Positions 1 to 5,950 of a DNA stretch of 6,878 bases are shown piece after piece (within the stretch, counting starts at the first letter, position 1; the number at the start of each line of letters is the position of its first letter). The notes below the pieces were generated by a model, which was not told the DNA's origin, searched no databases, and saw nothing but the letters and a program-made list of their open reading frames with translations. This DNA is from JBOHDX01 sp050700835 (lineage in GTDB: Bacteria > Actinomycetota > Actinomycetes > Propionibacteriales > Nocardioidaceae), in NCBI GenBank assembly GCA_050700835.1, contig JBOHDX010000070.1:1-6878 (forward strand). Reading direction: 5' to 3'. The position numbers were made by a program, and so were the translations under genes.

Positions 1-19
1 CCGGCGGGAAACGAGAGTC

Positions 20-37
20 AACCGGCTGATGCCGGTT
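20..37 (-). terminator. Hairpin at the end of the reductase gene
   Basis: A perfect 7-bp inverted repeat (AACCGGC / GCCGGTT) with a 4-base loop sits at the very end of the minus-strand reductase gene and overlaps its TAA stop (36-38). On the minus strand it is followed by a loosely T-rich stretch (GACTCTCGTTT), not a clean U-tract. It could end transcription of the two-gene unit to its right, or be a weak RNA-stabilising hairpin. The repeat is seen directly; the function is inferred. Confidence 0.4.
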
Positions 38-917
38 ACTTCCCGGGTACGCCACCAGACGAAGCATGGAACTGGTCGGCAATGCCGGTCGCCGGGTGCC
101 AGGTGATGTCCGGGAACCGGGCGCAGAGCGCGGTCGCGTCCGCGGTCATGTCCATGGTGTCCATGACGACAGCTGCGCGCGCCTGCCGAGCGAAGGCCGG
201 TGCTACCGGAGTGAGGACGGCGGAGAGGAACCGGAGGGCGCCGCGTGGGATCCGGCGGAACTTCTTGGCGCCGAGGCGCTGCGCCAACTGCTCCATCGTC
301 AGATTGTCGAGGCCAGGGACATCGATGGCCTGGCCGCGCAGCGCCGAATCGGTGATCGCACGTTCGGTGAGGGTCGCGACGTCCTGGATCGAGACGAAGT
401 TGATCGGGTTGTCGGCTCGACCGAAGACGAGCGCCGGTCCACCCGCCGCCAGCTTGCTGCCGACGATGTCGATCCACGTCTCGACGTACGAGGACGGCCG
501 CAGGACAGTCCACGAGAGCTCGCTGGTCCCGAGCTGTTGCTCGGCGGCGTACTTCGCGCGGTGCAGCGACATGGGGTGGTCCGGGCGGGCGTCGAGGACG
601 GAAAGCAGGACGAAGTGCTCGACGCCGGCGTCGCGGGCGACACGCAGGAGATTACGGTTGCCCAGGCGGTCGACCTCCTCCGGGCCGGCCCCCCGGCCCC
701 CCACGAAGCCGTGCACTGCCGAGACCACGACCGAGCACCCCCTGGTCGCGGCGGCCAGGTTGGACAGATCTCGCACATCACCGATCGAGACCGCGACATC
801 GAGCCCTTCGGCACGAGCGGCGTGCCTGGTCAGCACCCGCACGTCGAGGCCCGAAGCGGTCAGCCTGGTGACGACCTCGCGACCCAGTCTTCCGGTGCCG
901 CCGGCGACGAGGATCAT
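36..917 (-). CDS. NmrA-like NAD(P)-binding atypical short-chain reductase
   Basis: A 293-residue cytoplasmic protein with an N-terminal Rossmann fold. The dinucleotide-binding glycine motif GGTGRLG is at residues 6-12, GDVRD at 46-50 marks the end of a later strand, and the typical LLSVLDA strand is at 104-110. HRAKYAAEQ (119-127) and VLRPSSYVETW (138-148) match the NmrA / atypical SDR group, which includes NAD(P)H:quinone reductase-like proteins and redox-sensing binders without catalysis. Length is normal for the family. The ATG at 917 overlaps the TGA of the upstream SnoaL-like gene (ATGA), so translation is probably coupled and both belong to one transcript. The substrate cannot be read from sequence. 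The divergent TetR gene beyond the SnoaL gene is the likely controller. Confidence 0.9.
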   Translation of the reverse strand: MILVAGGTGRLGREVVTRLTASGLDVRVLTRHAARAEGLDVAVSIGDVRDLSNLAAATRGCSVVVSAVHGFVGGRGAGPEEVDRLGNRNLLRVARDAGVEHFVLLSVLDARPDHPMSLHRAKYAAEQQLGTSELSWTVLRPSSYVETWIDIVGSKLAAGGPALVFGRADNPINFVSIQDVATLTERAITDSALRGQAIDVPGLDNLTMEQLAQRLGAKKFRRIPRGALRFLSAVLTPVAPAFARQARAAVVMDTMDMTADATALCARFPDITWHPATGIADQFHASSGGVPGK

Positions 918-1330
918 GGCGTGCGTCCCTCCATGGCTCGCTCGACTGCTGCGTTCACGTCACCGCTCGTCACCTCGACCGGCTCCAGGTAGAACCGGGC
1001 AGAGACGATGTGGTCGTCGCGAACGTCGAAGATGATGACGCCGGCCATGGCGTGGGGCGCACCGTCGCGCCGAGTCCCGCCCATCTCCCACTCGGTCCAG
1101 ACCCAGCTCCCGTCGATGGCGCTCGCCTTCACCCGAGCAGTGATGTCTGGTACGCCGGCGAAGATCGCCGTCCAGTTCCGGCGGACCTGGTCGCGTCCGC
1201 CGAAGCCGCGTTGCGGATGGGCCGGGGTCTCGTTGACGTAGTCCGAAGCGAAGCACTCCACGAGTGCGTCGATGTCGTGTTCGCTGGTCGCAGCCAGGAG
1301 CCGCTCGACCACCTTCACCGTGTTTGACAT
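914..1330 (-). CDS. SnoaL-like / NTF2-fold protein
   Basis: A 138-residue protein of the SnoaL-like polyketide cyclase / nuclear transport factor 2 fold. Visible hallmarks are the N-terminal helix with EHDIDALVECFASDYV (17-32), the GRDQVRRNW segment (45-53) and the paired strands ending in IVSARFYLEP (108-117). Such proteins form a cone-shaped pocket and act as cyclases, isomerases, hydrolases or non-enzymatic binders, so a precise reaction cannot be assigned. The start is ATG 1330, preceded by GAGGG a few bases upstream. It is the first gene of a two-gene unit with the NmrA-like reductase. The pairing suggests the two act on the same small molecule or under the same stress (inference). Confidence 0.87.
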   Translation of the reverse strand: MSNTVKVVERLLAATSEHDIDALVECFASDYVNETPAHPQRGFGGRDQVRRNWTAIFAGVPDITARVKASAIDGSWVWTEWEMGGTRRDGAPHAMAGVIIFDVRDDHIVSARFYLEPVEVTSGDVNAAVERAMEGRTP

Positions 1331-1345
1331 GTGCCCTCATCGTCA

Positions 1346-1356
1346 ACTGATACAGT
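1346..1356. promoter_or_regulatory. Candidate TetR operator palindrome
   Basis: ACTG-ATA-CAGT is a perfect 4-bp-arm inverted repeat with a 3-bp centre, in the 48-bp gap between the divergent SnoaL-like and TetR genes. TetR-family regulators often bind short palindromes in exactly this position and repress both directions. The palindrome overlaps the proposed minus-strand -10 element. The arms are short, so chance is possible; flanking bases do not extend the symmetry. Confidence 0.45.
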
Positions 1357-1376
1357 CGCCTATATTTGATCCACAA
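1347..1376 (-). promoter_or_regulatory. Candidate promoter of the SnoaL-reductase unit
   Basis: On the minus strand TTGTGG (1376-1371) and TATCAG (1352-1347) are separated by 18 bp and resemble sigma70-type -35 and -10 elements. Transcription would then start near 1340, leaving a short leader with GAGGG before the ATG at 1330. The -10 lies inside the ACTGATACAGT palindrome, which would fit repression by the divergent regulator. Based on motif resemblance only. Confidence 0.35.
1361..1366 (+). promoter_or_regulatory. Possible -10 element of the TetR gene
   Basis: TATATT is an AT-rich hexamer in otherwise GC-rich DNA, 12 bp before the ATG at 1379. No good -35 hexamer stands 16-19 bp upstream. 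If it is the -10, the transcript would begin around 1373. That gives an almost leaderless message for the ATG, or a short leader with GGAACGGA before an alternative GTG start at 1394. Confidence 0.3.
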
Positions 1377-1378
1377 CG

Positions 1379-2044
1379 ATGGAACGGAATGTCGTGGAAG
1401 TCAAGACCAAGCGGCGGTACGACGCCAGCCGTCGCCGCGCCCAAGCGGCGCAGACACAGAGCATGATCCTCGACACCGCGGGACGAGAGTTCCTCGAACA
1501 CGGCTATGCGGCAACCACGGTGGCGCGGATCGCCAGCGGGGCCGGGACGTCCGTCGAAACCGTCTACAAGGCGTTTGGGGGGAAGTCGGGCATCGTGCGC
1601 GCTCTGTGGGAACGCGGGCTGGGCGGCCGCGGCCCGGTCCCCGCCCCAGAGCGTTCGGACCTGCTCAGCTCGACCGAGACCGACCCGGTCCGCGTGCTGC
1701 GAGGGTGGGGAACGTTCACCACCGAGGTCGCGCCCGAGGTGGCTCCCATCCTGCTGCTCGTCCGGGGAGCTGCGGCCACCGATCCAGACATGGCTGTGCT
1801 GCTCGCGGACGCCGAAGCCCAGCACCGCACCCGGATGCGCCACAACGCCCGCCGCCTGCAGCAACGCGGCTGGCTGCGACCAGGAATCGGCCTCGCCCGG
1901 GCCACCGACATCCTCTGGACCTACAGCTCGGCGGAGCTCTATGACCTGCTCGTCGTCAAATCCCGCTGGTCCGTCAAGCGCTACGGCGAGTTCATCGGGG
2001 ACGCCCTGATCGCAGCCCTGCTTCCCTCGTCGAACCAGGTGTAG
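1379..2044 (+). CDS. TetR/AcrR family transcriptional regulator
   Basis: A 221-residue repressor. The N-terminal TetR DNA-binding domain covers about residues 25-75: REFLEHGYAATTVARIA (36-52), then the helix-turn-helix and the typical SVETVYKAFGGKSGIV (58-73). The C-terminal ligand-binding half ends with ILWTYSSAELYDLLV (178-192), RWSVKRYGEFIGDAL (196-210) and IAALL (211-215), a pattern common in actinobacterial TetR proteins. It is divergent from the SnoaL-like/reductase unit, with a palindrome between them, so local autoregulation and control of those two genes is the likely job. No Shine-Dalgarno precedes ATG 1379. GTG 1394, with GGA a few bases upstream, is an alternative start that keeps the whole domain. 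The ligand is unknown. Confidence 0.92.
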   Translation: MERNVVEVKTKRRYDASRRRAQAAQTQSMILDTAGREFLEHGYAATTVARIASGAGTSVETVYKAFGGKSGIVRALWERGLGGRGPVPAPERSDLLSSTETDPVRVLRGWGTFTTEVAPEVAPILLLVRGAAATDPDMAVLLADAEAQHRTRMRHNARRLQQRGWLRPGIGLARATDILWTYSSAELYDLLVVKSRWSVKRYGEFIGDALIAALLPSSNQV

Positions 2045-2264
2045 GCGCGGACGACCTCGAGGGCACGTCGCGCACCGCCCCGATCGTGACCCGGCGGCGG
2101 CGCAACAGCCACGCGCCCAGCAGGAAGAACAGGCCGAACGCAACCGCCCCTTCCGGGAAGCTGTCCTTGTAGTTCTCCTTCATGATGACAACCGTGTCGG
2201 CGATCTCAGCGACGCCGAGCACGACGCTCAGTGTGACGAGGGCCTTGAGTGATCGATCGGGCAT
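1992..2264 (-). CDS. Small two-helix membrane protein
   Basis: A 90-residue hypothetical protein. Two hydrophobic segments, roughly residues 6-28 (LKALVTLSVVLGVAEIADTV and on) and 38-54 (EGAVAFGLFFLLGAWLL), are separated by a short charged loop. RRRR follows at once, and then a Ser/Pro/Arg-rich hydrophilic tail. By the positive-inside rule both ends should face the cytoplasm. I chose ATG 2264 because GGAG lies 6 bases upstream; the frame stays open to an ATG at 2306 with no comparable site. The last 53 bp overlap the 3' end of the convergent TetR gene, so the Arg/Ser-rich tail may just reflect reading through antisense DNA. No family recognised. Confidence 0.65.
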   Translation of the reverse strand: MPDRSLKALVTLSVVLGVAEIADTVVIMKENYKDSFPEGAVAFGLFFLLGAWLLRRRRVTIGAVRDVPSRSSAPTPGSTREAGLRSGRPR

Positions 2265-2340
2265 GTCCGTCTCCAGGACGTGAGTGTTCCAGTGCAGACA
2301 CACCATGTGGTCGCACCATTCCTGGTAACGAGGGGCGCCT

Positions 2341-2357
2341 TCCCGATCACGTCGGGA
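2341..2357 (-). terminator. Hairpin downstream of the phosphoesterase gene
   Basis: TCCCGA-TCACG-TCGGGA forms a perfect 6-bp stem with a 5-base loop, extendable by a T-G and a C-G pair. It lies about 60 bp beyond the phosphoesterase stop and before the start of the small membrane protein gene. No U-tract follows on either strand, so a terminator role is tentative. The remaining DNA between 2265 and 2415 shows nothing else. Confidence 0.35.
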
Positions 2358-2415
2358 GGATCTCCCAGGTCGTCGGGCTGCTGGTGGGTTTCGAACGCCG
2401 CGGCGTCGTCATGAG

Positions 2416-4029
2416 TCAGGACTGGTGCCGGTGTCGATGTGCGGCTTGGGTGAAGGCGTCGCTGGTCTGCACGGCGGCCTGGATGCCCGCACGCGTGGGG
2501 ATGGTGCGGGCTTCGGGTTCACCCACACGGCGTAGCCGTTTGCGGACCCGGTCGGCCTGTTTGATGAAGTCGACGTAGTAGGCCGGGACGTGCCCTCCGC
2601 CCGCGAGGACCGGTGACGGTTCCCCTGACGATGTCGCCGGCGCCGGGCCGGAGGGGGCTGCAGACCTCGCGCGAAGATGGCTCGACAGGTCGGGCAGGTC
2701 GGTACGTGGGGTGTCTCGGGTGGCCGACTGGTGGAACGGGGCGGACCAGGCGTCGCGTCGGGTCAGCGGCGCGGCTTGGGGGGCGAACAGGTGCCGCAGG
2801 GTGGCCGGCACGCTGGCGTGGTCGTGGACCTGGTGGATCACGGTGCCCGGCTCGATCAGCGGCGACACGATCACCGCGGGCACCCGCGGGCCCAGCATGG
2901 TGAAGTCGAACCGGTGCGCCCGCCGATGCCACAAGGCATCCGCCAGCCGACCGAGCAGGCCGCTGCCCCCGCCGGGGGCCGGCACACCACTCGGCGGCGC
3001 CACATGGTCGTACAGGCCGCCGTGCTCGTCGTAGGTGATCAGCAGCATCGTGGTGGCGAACAGCCTCCGATTCGCTCGCAACGCCTCGTAGACCTGCGCG
3101 ATCAGGCCCTCACCGCGGGCGAAGTCGGTGTCGGTGCCAGCGTCGAAGCCGTCGTAGCCGGCGTCCGAGACCAGGTTGTTCTCCGGATGCTGACTGTTGC
3201 TCACATCCGGGCTGCCGCCCAGGCCGGCCGTGTGGTCCAGCGTGTGCAGCGCGGGTCGGTGGTTGGGTTCGATGAACGAGTAGCTGGCCAGGTCACCAGC
3301 CGCCACGTGTGTCGCGAACCGGGAGAACGGGAACCAGTTGCCGTGCCGCTCGGGGGTGTCCCACAGCCGCGGAAACGCCCACACCTGCGGGGTGTCGTCG
3401 TGGTAGATGCGCCAGCGCGCGCCGTGTGCCTCCAGCAGCTCGAAGATCGTCCGGTTGGTGTAGGGGCGGATCTCGATGTCAGTCTCGCCGTCGGAGGTGG
3501 CGGCGTGCAGATAGTTGCGGTTCGGCCACGTCTCACCCGGCACCGAGCAGAACCACCGGTCGCAGACGGCGAACTCCAACGCCAACCGGCTCAGCACCGG
3601 AACCTGCCCGGGGCTCTGGCAGCGCATCACCAACGGTCCCCGCCCATCCGCGACCACCGGTGCCGACGGCTTCCCGCGCAGCCGGTCCACGAACGCGCCC
3701 AGCAGGCCGCCACGACCGGGCGGGGCGAGCCCACGCCCGGTCCGCTCATAGCTGGTCACGAACCCCTGGTTCGGTGGCCCCTCGGCCCCGCCGGCACCGG
3801 TGCCGGCGAGCTGGCCCATCACCGCATCGTGGGAGTGGTCCGGCCCAAACGGCAGCACCGGCTTCGCATCCGAGCTCGCGGGTACCCGAGGCCCGCCGTC
3901 CCAACCAGGATTGTCGAACCCGCCGCCCCGCAGCCCGTCAAAGCTGGGATCGGGATGGGCAAGAAAACCCAACATGTGATCGAACGAGCGGTTCTCCAGG
4001 CACAGCACGACGACATGCTCGATAGTCAC
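2416..4029 (-). CDS. Phosphoesterase family protein (phospholipase C / acid phosphatase type)
   Basis: A 537-residue member of the phosphoesterase family that includes bacterial phospholipase C and acid phosphatase AcpA. Metal-binding and catalytic motifs are in order: LENRSFDHMLG (11-21), PGETWPNRNYLHA (164-176), SFIEPN (251-256), TYDEHGGLYDHV (332-343), GPRVPAVIVSPL (380-391) and HDHASV (402-407). Such enzymes hydrolyse phosphoester bonds of phospholipids or phosphorylated small molecules. I chose GTG 4029, with GGGAG 9 bases upstream, because the family core begins at once (TIEHVVVLCLENRS). The frame stays open to ATG 4506, but that extension is Arg/Gly-rich with no family resemblance or signal peptide. 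Most relatives are exported by Tat; this one has no visible signal, so it may be cytoplasmic. The tail (about 440-537) is low-complexity Pro/Ala/Ser, then basic, ending HRHRHQS. Confidence 0.9.
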   Translation of the reverse strand: MTIEHVVVLCLENRSFDHMLGFLAHPDPSFDGLRGGGFDNPGWDGGPRVPASSDAKPVLPFGPDHSHDAVMGQLAGTGAGGAEGPPNQGFVTSYERTGRGLAPPGRGGLLGAFVDRLRGKPSAPVVADGRGPLVMRCQSPGQVPVLSRLALEFAVCDRWFCSVPGETWPNRNYLHAATSDGETDIEIRPYTNRTIFELLEAHGARWRIYHDDTPQVWAFPRLWDTPERHGNWFPFSRFATHVAAGDLASYSFIEPNHRPALHTLDHTAGLGGSPDVSNSQHPENNLVSDAGYDGFDAGTDTDFARGEGLIAQVYEALRANRRLFATTMLLITYDEHGGLYDHVAPPSGVPAPGGGSGLLGRLADALWHRRAHRFDFTMLGPRVPAVIVSPLIEPGTVIHQVHDHASVPATLRHLFAPQAAPLTRRDAWSAPFHQSATRDTPRTDLPDLSSHLRARSAAPSGPAPATSSGEPSPVLAGGGHVPAYYVDFIKQADRVRKRLRRVGEPEARTIPTRAGIQAAVQTSDAFTQAAHRHRHQS

Positions 4030-4077
4030 AAACCCACACTCCCGAGCCACCCAAACACCACGCGCGCCCAGCACAAC

Positions 4078-4106
4078 ATGCACCCAGCGCCGCGAGATGC
4101 ACCCAG
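4078..4106. repeat. 10-bp direct repeat upstream of the phosphoesterase gene
   Basis: ATGCACCCAG occurs at 4078-4087 and again at 4097-4106, both in the same orientation and 19 bp apart, just under two helical turns. On the minus strand each copy reads CTGGGTGCAT. The pair lies 49-77 bp before the proposed GTG start. Tandem direct repeats spaced like this are typical of sites for response regulators or activators. No regulator is known for this motif to me; function is inferred. Confidence 0.45.
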
Positions 4107-4160
4107 ACGGTGACTGACCGCCCCCGCCCGGACCCAGCCAACCCCGGCGACCGCCCCCCG

Positions 4161-4448
4161 TCAACACATGGACGACCCGGCGAAGGCGTACCTGATCAGC
4201 GTCCAGCTCATCAAACCCGGTGCCGGCCCATGACCGGAGCCCCCGCCGCGGCAAGCCGGTCGCCACCACGTCAGCTCGGAGGGCGCCACCTTGTCTGGGC
4301 CGATGCGCCCCACGTACGAAAGCCCGGTGCCGGTGGTGACGAGTGCGAGAGTCCGGTCGCCGTCCACCGGGAACCACTTCGGACCGGTCTTGCGGGACGC
4401 GCGGAACAGATCGCGCCGGCGAACCAGCGGCGTTCCCGTTGCAGTTCG
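4161..4448 (-). pseudogene. Unassigned coding-like fragment upstream of the phosphoesterase
   Basis: A frame open from just after a TGA (4449-4451) to the TGA at 4161-4163. In its first 60 or so codons after GAT-CTG about 87% of third positions are G/C by hand count, clearly higher than first or second positions, as in real genes of such organisms. Visible text includes DLFRASRKTGPKWFPVDGDR and VGRIGPDKVAPSELTWW, then a Gly-rich low-information end. There is no ATG; the only normal start is GTG 4367, without a Shine-Dalgarno, and the coding-like signal begins upstream of it. I read it as the remnant of a gene whose beginning is lost or shifted. No family recognised. Confidence 0.35.
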
Positions 4449-4583
4449 TCATACGGGATGGTTCCGGCGCAGGCGAAGCGAGGCCCCGCCGCTGCATAGC
4501 CCACAAAGACGCAGGGCAGAACGTGCGATCTGCGCGGCTGAAATGCGCAGTTCCGCGCCCTTACGCGATGGCGCCGTGGCCGA
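4449..4583. other. Stretch without a supported gene
   Basis: Between the unassigned fragment and the TetR remnant, several frames are open because of the high GC content. None shows a recognisable motif, a start with a ribosome-binding site, or a clear third-position bias. Together with 4030-4160, which holds only the direct repeat, it makes a 554-bp zone (4030-4583) with no confidently intact gene. Confidence 0.5.
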
Positions 4584-4838
4584 TCAGGTGTTGAAGTCTG
4601 TCAGGAGTGCGGCAAAAGACTCTCGCCACAGGTGTTCGGGATCGAGGTCGGCTGAGACGCGGCCGCGAAGCTCGACGCCGGCGAGACCCTCGCACATGCC
4701 ATGGAAGGCCACGACGGCCTCGCGTAGGGACCGATGCGGCAACAGCCGAGCCTCGATCACGCTCATCGCCATGCCGTTCAGGCACAACAACGCGATGGTT
4801 TCGAACACAGCCAGTTCGCGGGCCTCTGGACCGCGCAT
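4584..4838 (-). pseudogene. C-terminal remnant of a TetR regulator (WHG-type ligand domain)
   Basis: From ATG 4838 the frame encodes 84 residues resembling the C-terminal half of TetR regulators with a WHG domain. A helix containing AVFETIALLCLNGMAMSVIE is followed by the hallmark LREAVVAFHGMCEGLAGVEL, and the last helix DPEHLWRESFAALLTDF ends at a natural stop. About 75% of third positions are G/C in the last 57 codons. The frame stays open up to GTG 5015, but I see no convincing DNA-binding domain there or in other minus frames before 5112. It is therefore most likely a decayed regulator that lost its N-terminal half, or less likely a stand-alone ligand-binding protein. Confidence 0.5.
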
Positions 4839-4973
4839 ACCCTCGGACGCCGAACCCTCCACTGCGCGCACTGTCGCCACATGGTGGTTGCACCAGCCGA
4901 AAAGTGCCCCAACTGCCAGGCCGACCTGGATGACACCTTTCTCCTTGACCCCACACCGGCCGCGGTGGACTAA
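4734..4973 (+). CDS. Small zinc-ribbon-like protein (antisense to the TetR remnant frame)
   Basis: A 79-residue reading frame whose C-terminal half has two CxxC knuckles: CAHC (residues 44-47) and CPNC (58-61), separated by ten residues, followed by an acidic tail (QADLDDTFLLDPTPAAVD). This spacing is typical of zinc ribbons that bind one structural zinc ion. GC at third positions is about 75%, but the opposite minus frame scores nearly the same, so composition does not decide between strands. The N-terminal half is His/Gln-rich, matches nothing known to me and lies opposite the TetR remnant. ATG 4734 has only AGGGA very close upstream. The ribbon may be a fragment of a larger lost gene. Confidence 0.4.
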   Translation: MRQQPSLDHAHRHAVQAQQRDGFEHSQFAGLWTAHTLGRRTLHCAHCRHMVVAPAEKCPNCQADLDDTFLLDPTPAAVD

Positions 4974-5002
4974 CGATTCGAAGATCGGACGCACGGAGCT
5001 CG

Positions 5003-5020
5003 ACCCAGCGGACACTGGGT
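5003..5020. terminator. Hairpin between convergent frames
   Basis: ACCCAG-CGGACA-CTGGGT is a perfect 6-bp inverted repeat with a 6-base loop. It lies 30 bp past the zinc-ribbon-like frame (plus) and about 90 bp past the stop of the carboxymuconolactone decarboxylase-like gene (minus). The position suits a bidirectional terminator, but no T-tract is present. Nothing else was seen in 5021-5112. Confidence 0.3.
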
Positions 5021-5112
5021 GCGGATGAGAGTTGGATACGTCCCTTGCCTGCTACACGGCGCTGACCTAAACACAGCGGATCTCGAGGTGACGCGATGAC
5101 CCTGGCCTTGGC

Positions 5113-5703
5113 CTAATTTGCGGCGGCGGGGCGTCCAACGATCATCGACTCGAGGATGTCCGGCGTGAACGCTGCGGCCGTCTCAACGTCGAGCAGCGCA
5201 CCGAGCCCGTCCAGGACACGGGTGAAGAAGCACCGGGCGGCCGCTGCGAAGACGACGTCCGCGACGTCGCCGTCACTGAGCCCGTGGTCGCGCAGCAGGT
5301 CGACATCGCTCTGCTCGATCGATGTTGCGTCCTCCGCCACGCGCGCCGCGAACTCATAGACAACCCGGTCCTGATCGCTCAGGCCTGCCCCGCTCGGGTC
5401 CTCGGCGATCGCGATCATGGTGGCCTCGTCGTCACACGCCTCCCGGAGGAACTTCGAGTGCGCAGCGGTGCAGTAAGTCGAACGCAGCGCCCTGGCTGCG
5501 CCGATCGTAGCGATCTCGAAACGGCGGCGATCCATCCCGTCGCGCACAGACGTGTTCAAGACACTCCAGGCCATCGCAACCTCTGGCCGCGTCGAGAAAG
5601 CGGCCGCGTAGTTCGGAAGGAAGCCCCACGCACCTCTCTGCAGCTGGTAGAACTCGGCCAGGAGGCCCTCGGCGTCCGGTTCGGAGATCGTGTCGATGAA
5701 CAT
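5113..5703 (-). CDS. Carboxymuconolactone decarboxylase / AhpD-like family protein
   Basis: A 196-residue protein starting MFIDTISEPDAEGLLAEFYQ, the usual opening of peroxidase-related CMD-family proteins, with WGFLPNYAAAF (26-36) next. The core motif FEIATIGAARALRSTYCTAAH (62-82) contains Glu63, Cys78 and His82. The position three before Cys78 is Ser, where AhpD has its second redox cysteine (CxxC). This is therefore the single-cysteine variant, not a classic disulfide reductase; a hydroperoxide-related or decarboxylase-like role is uncertain. I chose ATG 5703 for the family-typical beginning, with AGG and GAGG upstream. ATG 5712 would add three residues, and the frame is open to 5844 with no family resemblance. 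It seems to be transcribed alone, 247 bp from the next gene. Confidence 0.88.
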   Translation of the reverse strand: MFIDTISEPDAEGLLAEFYQLQRGAWGFLPNYAAAFSTRPEVAMAWSVLNTSVRDGMDRRRFEIATIGAARALRSTYCTAAHSKFLREACDDEATMIAIAEDPSGAGLSDQDRVVYEFAARVAEDATSIEQSDVDLLRDHGLSDGDVADVVFAAAARCFFTRVLDGLGALLDVETAAAFTPDILESMIVGRPAAAN

Positions 5704-5950
5704 GTTCCTCATCCTGTCGTTCCCAGCGTGACCTGACCACCGTCCGAACGGAATCGTTTTGAGGTAGGCGCGCGCAGAACCCGTCGAGGATGGCCACTCC
5801 AGGTCCCGCTCGCCACACCTCCGAACGACGTCGACCGAAGGCACGTCATATCGGCTCCCGCATGACTGTCAAGCGCAAGGCCCCGTGCGCCCGATGCTCG
5901 TGTCCATCGCTGTCCCATCCGCCGTACGGGCACGCTCCGCGATCCCATCG

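Noticed and set aside
66..1035. Long plus-strand open frames of about 310 residues opposite the reductase gene
   Set aside because: They are Arg/Ala/Ser-rich antisense shadows caused by high GC. The minus frame has clear family motifs.
1343..2143. 266-residue minus-strand frame opposite the TetR gene
   Set aside because: No motif, biased composition typical of a shadow; the plus frame is a clear TetR protein.
2677..4113. 478-residue plus-strand frame opposite the phosphoesterase
   Set aside because: Val/Arg/Gln-rich text without domains, exactly antisense to a gene with all phosphoesterase motifs in order.
4030..4506. N-terminal extension of the phosphoesterase to ATG 4506
   Set aside because: Arg/Gly-rich, no signal peptide, no family similarity; GTG 4029 has GGGAG upstream and fits the family start.
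4291..5028. 245-residue plus-strand frame
   Set aside because: Ser/Arg/Pro-rich without motifs; competes with better supported remnants on the minus strand.
5704..5844. Upstream extension of the CMD-like protein
   Set aside because: The family begins at MFIDTI. The extra 47 residues show no similarity and include no conserved element. The 5704-5950 gap holds no convincing promoter or gene.
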